The notes beneath the pieces were generated by a model, which saw only the letters and a program-made list of their open reading frames with translations, did no database searches and had not been told where the DNA came from. Positions 44,300 through 53,587 of a DNA stretch of 64,000 bases are shown here, in pieces (position 1 is the stretch's first letter; every line of letters starts with the position of its first letter). The DNA lies in the NCBI GenBank assembly GCA_017644005.1, contig JAEPMJ010000005.1, positions 1-64,000 of the forward strand, read 5' to 3'. Source of the DNA: Rhizobiaceae bacterium. GTDB lineage: Bacteria; Pseudomonadota; Alphaproteobacteria; Rhizobiales; Rhizobiaceae. The position numbers and the translations under genes are program-made.

Positions 44300-45139
44300 A
44301 TGCGCTTTGAAGGTACGGCGGCCTATGTCGCCGACAAGGATCTCATGGTCGCGGTGAACGCGGCAATCGCGTTGGAACGGCCGCTGCTGGTCAAGGGCGA
44401 ACCCGGCACAGGCAAGACCGAGCTGGCGCGTCAGGTGGCGGCGGCTCTCGGGCTGGAGCTGATCGAATGGCACGTGAAATCCACCACGCGCGCCCAGCAG
44501 GGTCTTTACGAATATGATGCGGTTTCGCGGCTGCGCGACAGCCAGCTCGGCGACGAGCGCTTCAACGACATCAAGAACTATATCAAGCGCGGAAAGCTGT
44601 GGGAGGCCTTCGAGGCGGACAAGAAGGTCGTTCTTCTGATCGACGAGATCGACAAGGCCGATATCGAGTTTCCGAACGATCTACTGCAGGAACTCGATCG
44701 GATGGAGTTCTTTGTCTATGAGACCGGCGAAACGGTGAAGGCGAAACAGCGGCCCATCGTCATCATTACCTCAAACAACGAGAAGGAGTTGCCCGACGCG
44801 TTTCTGCGCCGCTGCTTCTTCCACTATATCCGTTTCCCTGACATCAATACGCTGACGCGGATCGTCGACGTGCATTATCCGGGCATCAAGCAGAAACTGG
44901 TTTCGGCCGCACTGACACAGTTCTACGAAATCCGCGAAGTACCGGGGCTCAAGAAGAAGCCCTCGACCTCGGAGGCGCTGGACTGGATCAGGCTTCTCGT
45001 CTCCGACGATGTCGATCCGGCCGATCTGCGCGGCGATCCCAAAAATGCGTTGCCCAAACTGCACGGCGCACTGCTGAAGAACGAACAGGACGTGCATCTG
45101 TTCGAGCGCCTGGCCTTCATGGCGCGCGGGCAGGGCTAG
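44300..45139 (+). CDS. MoxR-family AAA+ ATPase
   Basis: A 279-residue AAA+ protein starting MRFEGTAAYVADKDLM. Walker A is GEPGTGKTELAR, Walker B VVLLIDEIDKAD, sensor 1 IITSNNEKELPDAFLRRC (with the arginine finger). Family members act as chaperones that insert metals or activate complexes together with a vWA partner (CoxE type). No vWA gene follows; the next gene is usg on the opposite strand. Confidence 0.92.
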   Translation: MRFEGTAAYVADKDLMVAVNAAIALERPLLVKGEPGTGKTELARQVAAALGLELIEWHVKSTTRAQQGLYEYDAVSRLRDSQLGDERFNDIKNYIKRGKLWEAFEADKKVVLLIDEIDKADIEFPNDLLQELDRMEFFVYETGETVKAKQRPIVIITSNNEKELPDAFLRRCFFHYIRFPDINTLTRIVDVHYPGIKQKLVSAALTQFYEIREVPGLKKKPSTSEALDWIRLLVSDDVDPADLRGDPKNALPKLHGALLKNEQDVHLFERLAFMARGQG

Positions 45140-45164
45140 GCAGGAGTAGGCTCGGACTAGCCCC

Positions 45165-45449
45165 TCAATGCAGCGCGATCTCGCCGTCGATCTTGCGCCA
45201 TTCATTCGGCGCGATCAGGCGGCGGTGCGTGTAGGCGACCGAAAACAGCGGGCCGTCCAGTTTTTCCTGCCAGAAGTCGAGAAAACGCCAGAGTTCGGGA
45301 AACTTCGGCGCAATGTCGTAGTGCTGCCAGACGAAGCTCTGCAGCAGGTGCCGGTGATCAGGCATGCGGTAGAGAATTTCGGCTGTGGTCAGGCCATAGC
45401 CCTTCAGCATCAGCTCGGTTTCCCGATTGTCACGCGTTGAACCGGCCAT
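45165..45449 (-). CDS. usg: Usg-family protein
   Basis: A 94-residue protein with the Usg pattern LMLKGYGLTTAEILYRMPDHRHLLQSFVWQHYDIAPKFPELWRFLDFWQEKLDGPLFSV. Usg was named from tryptophan-operon neighbourhoods in alphaproteobacteria; its function is not established. It is a single gene here, convergent with the MoxR gene. Confidence 0.9.
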   Translation of the reverse strand: MAGSTRDNRETELMLKGYGLTTAEILYRMPDHRHLLQSFVWQHYDIAPKFPELWRFLDFWQEKLDGPLFSVAYTHRRLIAPNEWRKIDGEIALH

Positions 45450-45721
45450 ACGACAACTCCTTCGCTGCGTTGCTTCCCGCGTGACAAAATGTGCCTCCGA
45501 TGTGGTTAACCGTCTATGAATTTTTGCTTCGGCGCGTTCAAAAACTGTTGATCTTCAATAGGTTGGCAGCCGTGCCTGGCGATTGCTAGCACGCGAGCGC
45601 TCCGGTTGGGGTGAGTGCGCGGGCAGAAACCTTCGTCTAATGTTGTAGCCGCGGGTCAAATGGTAATAGAACCCCGATACAGGCCGTATGCAGCGGCGCA
45701 AGCCATCGCGAGGGAGGGAAC

Positions 45722-47677
45722 ATGTCCGAGGTACGCGTTCACAAGGTCAAGTCGGCGTGGAAGAAGCACGCACTCATCGACAACGAGACCTATCTGAAGT
45801 GGTACAAGGACAGCGTGAAGAACCCTGAGAAGTTCTGGGCCAAACATGGCAAGCGTATCGACTGGTTCAAGCCCTATTCCAAGGTGAAGAATACCTCCTT
45901 CAAGGGCAAGGTCGCGATCAAATGGTTCGAGGACGGGCAGACCAACGTCTCCTATAATTGCATCGACCGGCACCTGAAAAAGCGCGGCGACCAGACGGCG
46001 ATCATATGGGAAGGCGACAATCCCTACGACGACAAGAAGATCACCTACCGCGAGCTGTACGAGGAGGTGTGCCGTCTCGCCAATGTGATGAAAAAACACG
46101 GCGTCAAGAAGGGCGACCGTGTCACCATCTATATGCCGATGATCCCCGAAGCTGCCTATGCGATGCTGGCCTGCACCCGCATCGGCGCGATCCATTCGGT
46201 CGTGTTCGGCGGATTCTCGCCTGACGCGCTGGCAGGCCGCATCGTCGATTGCGATTCCAATTTCGTGATCACCGCGGATGAGGGCCTGCGCGGCGGCCGC
46301 ACCATTCCGCTCAAGGCCAACACCGACAAGGCGGTGGAGATCGCCGCCAAGAGCAAGGTGAAGGTCAAGAACGTATTGGTTGTGCGCCGCACTGGCGGCA
46401 AGATCGATTGGGTCGAAGGCCGAGACCTGTGGTACCGCGACGAAACGCAGTCGGTGAAACCGGACTGCAAGCCGGAGAAGATGAAGGCGGAAGACCCGCT
46501 GTTCATCCTCTACACGTCAGGATCCACCGGCAAGCCGAAGGGCGTGATGCACACGACCGGCGGCTATCTCGTCTATGCCTCCATGACACATCAATATGTT
46601 TTCGATTATCACGACGGAGACATCTACTGGTGCACGGCCGATGTCGGCTGGGTTACGGGCCACAGCTACATCGTCTACGGCCCGCTCGCCAATGGCGCCA
46701 TTACGCTGATGTTCGAAGGCGTGCCCAACTATCCGACGGCGGGACGTTTCTGGGAGGTTGTCGACAAACACCAGGTCAATATCTTCTACACCGCACCGAC
46801 GGCAATCCGCGCGCTGATGGGTGCGGGCGACGATCATGTGACGAAGACCTCGCGCAAAAGCCTGCGTGTGCTGGGTTCGGTGGGCGAACCGATCAACCCG
46901 GAAGCCTGGGAGTGGTACTACAATGTCGTCGGCGACAAGAAATCGCCGATTGTTGACACCTGGTGGCAGACGGAGACGGGCGGCATTCTGATTACGCCGT
47001 TGCCCGGGGCGACCGATCTCAAGGCCGGCTCGGCGACACGGCCCTTCTTCGGCGTCCAACCGCAACTTGTCGACAATGACGGCAAGGTGCTGGAGGGTGC
47101 AGCCGACGGCAATCTGTGCATCACCGATTCCTGGCCGGGTCAGATGCGCACCGTCTATGGCGACCACGAGCGCTTCGTGCAGACCTATTTCTCCACCTAT
47201 AAGGGCAAATATTTCACCGGCGATGGCTGCCGCCGCGACAAGGACGGATATTACTGGATCACCGGCCGGGTGGACGACGTCATCAACGTATCAGGCCACC
47301 GCATGGGCACAGCCGAGGTGGAGTCGGCGCTGGTGGCGCATGACAAGGTGTCGGAATCGGCGGTTGTCGGCTATCCGCACGACATCAAGGGCCAGGGCAT
47401 CTACGCCTATGTGACACTGATGGCGGGCGAGAAGGCTTCGGACGAGCTGCGCAAGGAGCTTGTGGCTCACGTGCGCAAGGAGATCGGTCCGATCGCCTCG
47501 CCCGACAAGATCCAGTTCGCGCCAGGCCTGCCGAAAACCCGCTCTGGCAAGATCATGCGCCGCATCCTACGCAAGATTGCCGAGGATGATTTCGGTGCGC
47601 TGGGAGATACCTCGACACTTGCGGATCCGGCTGTCGTGGACGATCTGATCGCCAACCGGCAAAACAAGAAGGGCTAA
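45722..47677 (+). CDS. acs: Acetyl-CoA synthetase (AMP-forming)
   Basis: A 651-residue enzyme activating acetate to acetyl-CoA through acetyl-AMP. The AMP-binding P-loop is [18 protein letters not shown]; other motifs are [28 protein letters not shown] and [20 protein letters not shown]. The C-terminal [16 protein letters not shown] contains the lysine (SGK) that protein acetylation inactivates in homologues. GAGGGAGGGA precedes the ATG. The 270-base upstream region has no other gene. A LysE-type gene follows after 3 bases. Confidence 0.97.
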   Translation: MSEVRVHKVKSAWKKHALIDNETYLKWYKDSVKNPEKFWAKHGKRIDWFKPYSKVKNTSFKGKVAIKWFEDGQTNVSYNCIDRHLKKRGDQTAIIWEGDNPYDDKKITYRELYEEVCRLANVMKKHGVKKGDRVTIYMPMIPEAAYAMLACTRIGAIHSVVFGGFSPDALAGRIVDCDSNFVITADEGLRGGRTIPLKANTDKAVEIAAKSKVKVKNVLVVRRTGGKIDWVEGRDLWYRDETQSVKPDCKPEKMKAEDPLFILYTSGSTGKPKGVMHTTGGYLVYASMTHQYVFDYHDGDIYWCTADVGWVTGHSYIVYGPLANGAITLMFEGVPNYPTAGRFWEVVDKHQVNIFYTAPTAIRALMGAGDDHVTKTSRKSLRVLGSVGEPINPEAWEWYYNVVGDKKSPIVDTWWQTETGGILITPLPGATDLKAGSATRPFFGVQPQLVDNDGKVLEGAADGNLCITDSWPGQMRTVYGDHERFVQTYFSTYKGKYFTGDGCRRDKDGYYWITGRVDDVINVSGHRMGTAEVESALVAHDKVSESAVVGYPHDIKGQGIYAYVTLMAGEKASDELRKELVAHVRKEIGPIASPDKIQFAPGLPKTRSGKIMRRILRKIAEDDFGALGDTSTLADPAVVDDLIANRQNKKG

Positions 47678-47680
47678 GCC

Positions 47681-48292
47681 TTGGACCTAACATCGCTGCT
47701 GATTTTCGCAGGCGCGCTGGTCGTGTCCGCGGGGTCGCCGGGCCCGAGCATCGCGGCGCTTGTCGCCCGCGTGCTCACGCGCGGCGTCAGGGACGTCCTG
47801 CCGTTCCTGGCGGCGATGTGGGTCGGCGAGGCGATCTGGCTGTCGCTGGCAATCTTCGGCCTGGCGGTTGTGGCGCAGAGCTTCCACCTCGCCTTTGTCG
47901 TCATCAAATGGGCAGGTGTGGCCTATCTGCTGTGGCTCGCCTGGAAAATGTGGACGGCGCCGGTTGCGGAAGAGGGTGCCGCATTGCCGAAATCGGATTC
48001 GCCCATCAAGCTGTTTCTCGCCGGCATGGCGGTAACGCTCGGCAACCCCAAGATCATGGTGTTCTATCTGGCGCTTCTGCCTACGATTGTTGACCTTGGC
48101 GCGGTGACGGTGTTGGGCTGGGCCGAATTGACTGCAACTATGGCCGTGGTGCTGATCGCGGTCGATCTGGGTTGGGCGTTCGCAGCCGCACAAGCCCGGC
48201 GGCTGCTCAGGAGCCCGCGCGCCACGCGCATAGCCAACCGGGTGAGCGCGACCGCGATGGCAGGCGCGGCAGGGGCGATCGCCACGCGCTGA
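47681..48292 (+). CDS. LysE-family exporter, TTG start
   Basis: A 203-residue membrane protein with about six helices and the LysE/RhtB features GSPGPSIAALVARVLTRGVR near the start, KWAGVAYLLWLAWKMWTAP and GNPKIMVFYLALLP. It starts at TTG 47681, 3 bases after acs with AAGG upstream, so it is probably cotranscribed. It likely exports an amino acid or derivative. Confidence 0.88.
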   Translation: MDLTSLLIFAGALVVSAGSPGPSIAALVARVLTRGVRDVLPFLAAMWVGEAIWLSLAIFGLAVVAQSFHLAFVVIKWAGVAYLLWLAWKMWTAPVAEEGAALPKSDSPIKLFLAGMAVTLGNPKIMVFYLALLPTIVDLGAVTVLGWAELTATMAVVLIAVDLGWAFAAAQARRLLRSPRATRIANRVSATAMAGAAGAIATR

Positions 48293-48359
48293 GCGTAACT
48301 CCAGAGGGGCTTGCCGCAGCCGGATTTTGCCGGCATCATCGCATCGTGTTCAACGAACT

Positions 48360-48374
48360 GAAAGGAGGTGATCC
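48360..48374 (+). promoter_or_regulatory. Ribosome binding site with 15-base perfect complement to the 16S rRNA 3' end
   Basis: GAAAGGAGGTGATCC is the exact reverse complement of GGATCACCTCCTTTC, the usual 3' end of 16S rRNA. It lies one base before the ATG of a 21-codon reading frame. Ordinary ribosome binding sites in this window match only 4 to 6 bases. Confidence 0.85.
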
Positions 48375-48375
48375 G

Positions 48376-48441
48376 ATGTCGAGTGGTTTCAACCGTAGCG
48401 TGGCCCCGGCGGATCGTCCTTTCAGGAAGCAGTCTTCCTGA
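48376..48441 (+). CDS. Microprotein, 21 residues, with ideal Shine-Dalgarno
   Basis: ATG at 48376 to TGA at 48441 encodes MSSGFNRSVAPADRPFRKQS plus a final Ser, small and basic with Ser/Arg/Pro. The ribosome binding site is a 15-base perfect anti-Shine-Dalgarno complement, though with a single-base spacing that is shorter than usual. A structured downstream region and a strong terminator at 48510-48540 complete a unit of about 200 bases separate from the LysE gene. No family recognised; it may be a real peptide or a small RNA that binds ribosomes. Confidence 0.5.
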   Translation: MSSGFNRSVAPADRPFRKQSS

Positions 48442-48453
48442 CAGGCGCGTGAA

Positions 48454-48491
48454 GCGCGGCCGGCAGCCCAGGCTGCCGCCACGGGCCGCGC
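48454..48491 (+). other. Nested hairpin between microORF and terminator
   Basis: An outer stem GCGCGGCC/GGCCGCGC encloses a perfect inner stem GGCAGCC-CA-GGCTGCC. Together with the terminator that follows, it gives a highly structured 3' region, as in stable small RNAs. Confidence 0.6.
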
Positions 48492-48509
48492 CACGGACGG
48501 AAAGCACGG

Positions 48510-48540
48510 AGGGCCGGCGAAAAGCCGGCCCTTTGCTTTT
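48510..48540 (+). terminator. Rho-independent terminator
   Basis: AGGGCCGGC-GAAAA-GCCGGCCCT is a perfect 9-bp stem followed by TTTGCTTTT. It ends the microORF unit (and any LysE readthrough) on the plus strand, 12 bases before the stop of the convergent vWA gene. Confidence 0.88.
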
Positions 48541-48552
48541 CTGATGCCCTAA

Positions 48553-49866
48553 CTAGCGGGTCAGCGCGAGGCGCTCGATGTTGGCGGCGATTTCCTGGAA
48601 GGCTGCGTTGAGTTCGGCGCCGTTGCTGGTGTCGAAATAATGTCTCACCCTACCTTTGTCGTCGGAGGCGCAATCGCGCATGACATCCTTTGCGTTGCGC
48701 TCGTTGAGCATGAAGCCGATTGTGAAGATCTCGATCCCCGCGGCTTTCATTTCCTTACAGAGACGCTTGGCATAATTGCCGGAGCGGCGCACCTGGCTGC
48801 CATCGGTTGTGCCGCGGCGCCCGACACCGGCATAGGCGGTGTTGAATTCTCCATCAGTCATCAGGATCGCATATTTGCCGACCTTCTTTGAATCATAGCC
48901 GATCGGCCTGGCTGCCGCCGGCATGACGGAAGCCCAGTTTGGCGAAAGCACGTACCAGCTCCACTGGATGCCGATATGGCCGGCGGTGTAACCCGCAGCG
49001 CGGAAGTTCTTAATCGAGGCCCGAAGGGCGTTCTCGTTTGCGGTTAGCGGTGTCAGTGCATTGGACGGGCAGTAATTCAGCCGGATGTCGCGGTTGACCA
49101 TCGCGTCATATGGCGAGGCGTCGGTAAACTGGAGCAGCCCCTTCCGTTCGGTCGCGCAGTCGTCGAAGCGGCGGCTGCCAATGAGCTTCGGGGCATCGAG
49201 GCGGGGCGGCTCGCCAACCGTAAAGCTCGGTTCCACGAACACGGTATTGGCAAGGGGGCCGGTATTGACCGCCGTTGCATAGGGCACGAGCGCAACCCGG
49301 ACGCGCGGATTGGTTTTGCTGTTCGACGCAAGCAGCGTTTCGATCGCATTGCGCGCCGCCTCCTTCAAGTCACGCAGCTTCCGACCCGCCATGGATCCGG
49401 TAACGTCCAGCATCATGGCGACTTCGATTTTCCGATCGGAATAGACGGCCGCCGATTCGACATTGATCGTACGTTTGGACCCACCGGCGAATACCGGGAA
49501 GGCAAGGTCGATCGTCACGCTTGCATTGGCGCGCAAAGTTCGGGTCTTCGGATTCGTAACCAGGTCAACGAGCCTGATCCGATCTTCGGAGGCGAATCCG
49601 GTGCCGCCATTGGACAGTAGAAAGGCCTCCACGGTTGCGCGTGCATCCTTCGCGGCAAGCCGCCCGGTGGTAATGTCGCGCGCGGTCGAGGTAACCGCCG
49701 CATCGAGAGCGTTGAGAAGATTGGAGCGGGTCATGCTCATCTGGCCGATATTCAGCGCGAGCCCGCCGGCCAGGACGAGTGCCGCCGAGACCGCAGCCGC
49801 CAGCACCGCGAAATTGCCGCTGCGGGAGGCTAGGAACGATTTTGCGGCGCTGCGCAACGGGTTCAT
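48553..49866 (-). CDS. TadG-like pilus-assembly protein with von Willebrand factor A domain
   Basis: A 437-residue protein. The N-terminus matches TadE/TadG proteins: a basic start, then FLASRSGNFAVLAAAVSAALVLAGGLALNIGQMSMTRSNLLNALDAAVTSTAR with one membrane helix. A vWA domain follows with MIDAS DVTGSM (DxTxS form; near residue 150) and AILMTDGEFN. The ATG at 49866 follows GGAG. Tad pilus genes are absent nearby, so it is an orphan TadG. It is probably anchored in the membrane with the vWA domain in the periplasm. Confidence 0.87.
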   Translation of the reverse strand: MNPLRSAAKSFLASRSGNFAVLAAAVSAALVLAGGLALNIGQMSMTRSNLLNALDAAVTSTARDITTGRLAAKDARATVEAFLLSNGGTGFASEDRIRLVDLVTNPKTRTLRANASVTIDLAFPVFAGGSKRTINVESAAVYSDRKIEVAMMLDVTGSMAGRKLRDLKEAARNAIETLLASNSKTNPRVRVALVPYATAVNTGPLANTVFVEPSFTVGEPPRLDAPKLIGSRRFDDCATERKGLLQFTDASPYDAMVNRDIRLNYCPSNALTPLTANENALRASIKNFRAAGYTAGHIGIQWSWYVLSPNWASVMPAAARPIGYDSKKVGKYAILMTDGEFNTAYAGVGRRGTTDGSQVRRSGNYAKRLCKEMKAAGIEIFTIGFMLNERNAKDVMRDCASDDKGRVRHYFDTSNGAELNAAFQEIAANIERLALTR

Positions 49867-50096
49867 GGCATCTGTCTCCAAACGAAACGTTCTTGCGTTG
49901 TTCGAAAACGGCGATGCAGGATGGCTGCCAGACAGACGGAAGCGACTTTACGTCCGGGCAAAAAACCGCCCTCAGTCCTGGAATTCAGAGGCTTCGGAAG
50001 CGGACGCATGGTTAGCGAAACGTTAAGGTCGGCGCCGCGCGACGGACATTGGCTTCATCCGCGATCCGCGCCCGTGCCGCTACGGCACACGTCAGC

Positions 50097-50522
50097 TCAA
50101 TCGCAGAAAGCTGCGCGTCTGCCGCCCGAATACGGCTTCGCAAATGCATTCGCGGCCATGGCTTCGGCAACCGGGCGTCCGTCGGACGCCGTCACGTCGG
50201 CCAGTACGCGCCCATAGAACTTGCCGCCGCCGATATTGGTCATGCCGACCGGGCCCGTACCAATCATCGCCTCAAGCGCGGTTCTTGAACGTGCCGCAGC
50301 AATGCGTTCACTGGCACAGCGGCTTCTCAATTCCGGAGCGTCTATGCCGCGAATGCGCACGTTGACGGTGATGACGTGACCCGGCCACACATGCGCCTCC
50401 GCGACAAAGCTGTCGCCATCGATCACCCGCAGCACCCGCGCCTCAACCGGGCCGCGGATGGTTTCAGCGGCATGGACGGTCGTCGCGGCCAGGAGGCAGA
50501 GGGGAACGCAAATTCGGCGCAT
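50097..50522 (-). CDS. Thermonuclease-family protein (SNase fold), secreted
   Basis: A 141-residue protein with a signal peptide (RRICVPLCLLAATTVHAAE) and the staphylococcal-nuclease-like pattern RVLRVIDGDSFVAEA, VNVRIRGIDAPELRS, KFYGRVLADVTASDGRPVAEAM. The usual catalytic Arg/Glu are partly recognisable (RIRGIDAPE, GRVLADV). AGGAAT-TT-ATTCCT, an inverted repeat at 50525-50538, overlaps its ribosome binding site and may be an operator. Confidence 0.83.
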   Translation of the reverse strand: MRRICVPLCLLAATTVHAAETIRGPVEARVLRVIDGDSFVAEAHVWPGHVITVNVRIRGIDAPELRSRCASERIAAARSRTALEAMIGTGPVGMTNIGGGKFYGRVLADVTASDGRPVAEAMAANAFAKPYSGGRRAAFCD

Positions 50523-50576
50523 GAAGGAATTTATTCCTGTATGCGCATCAGAGCAAGTCAGAAGTGCAGGCCCGAT

Positions 50577-51146
50577 CTAGCCGGGGTCCGGTACCAGCGC
50601 AGCGAGGAAGCCGGTGAGCGTGGTGCAAACGTGGTCTTCAACCTTGCCGGCGGGGTCGAATCCCCACCACAACAGCGCTCCCTGCCATTGCGTCGCCATC
50701 ATCAACCCCGCTCCTTCCGGTGCGCCGGGGAGGGATGCAAGGCGACGGCTGAGCGCCTGTGATAGCGTTGCCTTCCAGGCCGCTCCGCGTGCGCGTAGAG
50801 CGGGATCACGCAGGTCCTCCCGCAGAACCAGCAGACCCTCCGCATAGGACTCGATCCCACCATAGCTGCCGGAAAGTGCGACCAGTAGTTCGATGGCGCC
50901 GGCCGGCGTAGCGGGCATCGTCGCGTCGAGTTCCGTGGTTCTCGCGTCGAGACCGTCCCATGCGCGCAGGAGCGCGGCCTGTTTGAGATCAGCCTTGTTG
51001 CCGAAGCGCTGGACCAGCGTTGCGCCCGACAGGCCGCATGCGCGCGAGAGGCTGTCGAATGTAAGCGCCTCCGGCCCGCGCTCATGGATGATCGCCAGCG
51101 CCAGTTCCAGCACCTTGTCGTCGGGCAGGGTTTTGGTACGCGGCAT
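50577..51146 (-). CDS. TetR-family regulator
   Basis: A 189-residue regulator. N-terminal HTH: DDKVLELALAIIHERGPEALTFDSLSRACGLSGATLVQRFGNKADLKQAAL. The ATG at 51146 has GGAAG upstream; an ATG at 51158 is in frame but overlaps the operator-like repeat. It is divergent from the SDR oxidoreductase gene and most likely represses it and itself. Confidence 0.88.
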   Translation of the reverse strand: MPRTKTLPDDKVLELALAIIHERGPEALTFDSLSRACGLSGATLVQRFGNKADLKQAALLRAWDGLDARTTELDATMPATPAGAIELLVALSGSYGGIESYAEGLLVLREDLRDPALRARGAAWKATLSQALSRRLASLPGAPEGAGLMMATQWQGALLWWGFDPAGKVEDHVCTTLTGFLAALVPDPG

Positions 51147-51159
51147 CTTGACTTCCATT

Positions 51160-51181
51160 TATAACCGAATAATCGTTTATA
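51160..51181. promoter_or_regulatory. TetR operator-like inverted repeat
   Basis: TATAACCGA-ATAA-TCGTTTATA is a near-perfect dyad (8 of 9 half-site bases pair) in the 90-base divergent region. Its position over the TetR start and upstream of the SDR gene fits a shared operator. Confidence 0.6.
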
Positions 51182-51235
51182 AACTAGAATCGACTGCCAA
51201 TCCAGTCGAACCCGTTTCGTCCACAGGAGATCATG

Positions 51236-52144
51236 ATGACGCTCGCAGGAAAAATCGCACTCGTCGCAGGCGCCACCCGCGGTGCCGGGCGCGGCATCGC
51301 GGTAGAACTCGGCGCGGCGGGTGCGACGGTCTACGTCACCGGGCGCAGCACCCGTCAGCGACAGTCGGAATATGAGCGGCCGGAGACCATCGAGGATACC
51401 GCCGACCTGGTCTCGCACGCCGGTGGAACGGGCATTGCAGTGCCGACGGATCATCTGGTTTCAGACCAGGTTCGGGCGCTGGTAGACCGCATCCGCGCCG
51501 AACAGGGCAGGCTCGATATTCTCGTCAACGACATCTGGGGCGGGGAAAAGCTGTTTGAGTGGAACAAGAGCGTGTGGGAGCACGGGCTGGAAAACGGGCT
51601 GCGGTTGCTCAGGCTCGGTATCGACACACATCTGATCACCGCGCACTTTGCTCTGCCTTTGATGATCGAGAACGCGGGCGGCCTCATGGTCGAGGTGACC
51701 GACGGCACCGCCGACTACAACGCAGACCATTACCGGCTGTCGCCCTTCTACGATCTGGTGAAGACCGCCGTAACGCGCATGGCATGGGCGCATGCCAAGG
51801 ACCTCGAAAAGTACGGCGCAACTGCTGTGTCGCTCACGCCTGGCTGGCTGCGCTCGGAGATGATGCTGGAGCACTACGGCGTGGCCGAAGAAAACTGGCG
51901 GGACGCTACCGAGGAAGTGCCGCATTTTGTAATCTCGGAAACGCCGCGCTTCGTCGGCCGCGCCGTCGCCGCGCTCGCTGCCGATCCCGAACGCGCGCGC
52001 TGGAACGGCCAATCGCTTTCCAGCGGGGATCTGGCCAAGGTCTACGGATTCACTGATCTTGACGGGTCGCGGCCCGATGCCTGGCGGTACATCGCCGAAG
52101 TGACGGAGGCCGGGAAGCCCGCGGATGCAACCGGCTACAGATAA
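51236..52144 (+). CDS. SDR-family oxidoreductase
   Basis: A 302-residue short-chain dehydrogenase/reductase. The cofactor loop is VAGATRGAGRGIA with TGRS after beta-2 (an NADP-type arginine), then LVND instead of the usual NNAG, and YDLVK as the catalytic Tyr-x3-Lys. AGGAGA precedes ATG 51236 at the better spacing (51233 is also an ATG). The C-terminal part is longer than in minimal SDRs. It is controlled by the divergent TetR gene; substrate unknown. Confidence 0.9.
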   Translation: MTLAGKIALVAGATRGAGRGIAVELGAAGATVYVTGRSTRQRQSEYERPETIEDTADLVSHAGGTGIAVPTDHLVSDQVRALVDRIRAEQGRLDILVNDIWGGEKLFEWNKSVWEHGLENGLRLLRLGIDTHLITAHFALPLMIENAGGLMVEVTDGTADYNADHYRLSPFYDLVKTAVTRMAWAHAKDLEKYGATAVSLTPGWLRSEMMLEHYGVAEENWRDATEEVPHFVISETPRFVGRAVAALAADPERARWNGQSLSSGDLAKVYGFTDLDGSRPDAWRYIAEVTEAGKPADATGYR

Positions 52145-52156
52145 GAGGGCGCCGGC

Positions 52157-52372
52157 TCAGAAGTCGATCGCGCGGCCCTTGCGTTCCCAGTCGCCGTAAC
52201 GCACGGGTTCCGGCCCCTTCGGGCCGCCGACCTCGGTTTCGCGCTTCTGTGCCTGCTTGCGGGCGGTGCGGCGGGCTTCGGCCTCGGCAAGGGCGCGCCT
52301 GGCGGCCGGCGGCAGATCGCGTTTGTCACCGCCGGTGCCCGGCGCCGCGGTTTCAGGGTCCCTGTCAGACAT
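52157..52372 (-). CDS. DUF1674 / SDHAF4-like protein
   Basis: A 71-residue protein. The C-terminal GGPKGPEPVRYGDWERKGRAIDF is the DUF1674 signature, shared with mitochondrial SDHAF4, an assembly factor for succinate dehydrogenase flavoprotein. AGGAG precedes the ATG. The N-terminal half is Arg/Ala-rich and probably disordered. Confidence 0.9.
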   Translation of the reverse strand: MSDRDPETAAPGTGGDKRDLPPAARRALAEAEARRTARKQAQKRETEVGGPKGPEPVRYGDWERKGRAIDF

Positions 52373-52485
52373 CTGCAATCTCCTGCCGAATGGCTTCGCC
52401 GTTATTGAATGGGAAATCGCGTCGCCCCATCCTATATCTGACGAAATCGCGCCGCATATAGCCAAGGCACACCCGGAGTTGAAGC

Positions 52486-53502
52486 ATGAACATGATCCGT
52501 ACGGCAATGCTGCTTGCCTTCATGACGGCGCTCTTCATGGGCGTCGGGTATGTCGTTGGCGGTTCGGGCGGCATGGGAATAGCTTTCGTGATCGCCGCAG
52601 GCATGAACGTGTTCAGCTACTGGAACTCCGACAAGATGGTGCTGCGCATGCACCGTGCGGTCGAAGTCGACGAGCGTAATGCGCCCGAATATTACGGCAT
52701 TGTGCGCCAACTGGCGGATCGGGCCGGTTTGCCCATGCCGCGCGTCTATCTGATTGACAACGACCAGCCCAATGCCTTCGCCACCGGTCGCAACCCGCAA
52801 AATGCGGCGGTTGCCGCGACGACGGGTCTGCTCAACCGGCTCACGCACGAGGAAGTGGCTGGCGTGATGGCGCACGAGCTCGCCCATGTGCAGAATCGCG
52901 ATACGCTGACCATGACGATTACCGCAACGCTAGCGGGCGCCATCTCCATGCTTGGCAATTTCGCATTCTTCTTCGGCGGCAACCGCGACAACAACAATCC
53001 GCTTGGCTTTATCGGTGTGCTCGTGGCGATCATCGTTGCGCCGCTAGCTGCTATGATGGTGCAGATGGCAGTGAGCCGTACGCGCGAATATTCCGCAGAC
53101 CGCCGGGGCGCCGAGATTTGCGGGGAACCGCTCTGGCTCGCTTCCGCGCTGCAGAAGATCGCCGGCTACGCGAAGGGCATTCACAATCAGGACGCCGAGC
53201 GCCACCCGGCCACGGCGCACATGTTCATCATCAATCCTCTATCGGGCGAGCGCATGGACAACCTGTTCTCCACGCACCCGGCGACGGAAAACCGCATCGC
53301 AGCGCTGCAGGCCATGGAGGCAGAGTTTGCCCCGCAGGCACAGCCGGCGCGCCCCGAAAAGCCGACGCCACCCGAAACCCGGAACGGCAGCGGACCCTGG
53401 ACAGCGCCTTCGGAACCTCACGCACCGAAAAAGCAGGCAAAGCCGGTGCGAAGCCCATGGGGCCGCAGCCCGACGGGGCCAAGGGCCGGACGCCGGGATT
53501 GA
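52486..53502 (+). CDS. htpX: Membrane protease HtpX
   Basis: A 338-residue zinc metalloprotease. Two N-terminal helices are followed by the zinc motif HELAH (residues 130-134, in [13 protein letters not shown]) and a third ligand Glu in [14 protein letters not shown]; two further helices lie between. It degrades misfolded membrane proteins. The last 50 residues form a Pro/Lys-rich tail beyond the usual domain. Divergent from DUF1674. Confidence 0.95.
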   Translation: MNMIRTAMLLAFMTALFMGVGYVVGGSGGMGIAFVIAAGMNVFSYWNSDKMVLRMHRAVEVDERNAPEYYGIVRQLADRAGLPMPRVYLIDNDQPNAFATGRNPQNAAVAATTGLLNRLTHEEVAGVMAHELAHVQNRDTLTMTITATLAGAISMLGNFAFFFGGNRDNNNPLGFIGVLVAIIVAPLAAMMVQMAVSRTREYSADRRGAEICGEPLWLASALQKIAGYAKGIHNQDAERHPATAHMFIINPLSGERMDNLFSTHPATENRIAALQAMEAEFAPQAQPARPEKPTPPETRNGSGPWTAPSEPHAPKKQAKPVRSPWGRSPTGPRAGRRD

Positions 53503-53587
53503 GCAACCCGGTAGCGCTCGACAAATCAGGCATCGGGCCTTAAGCGCCGAAACCGGGTTTTGGCGATGAGGCGGGCAAGGCGGACTG

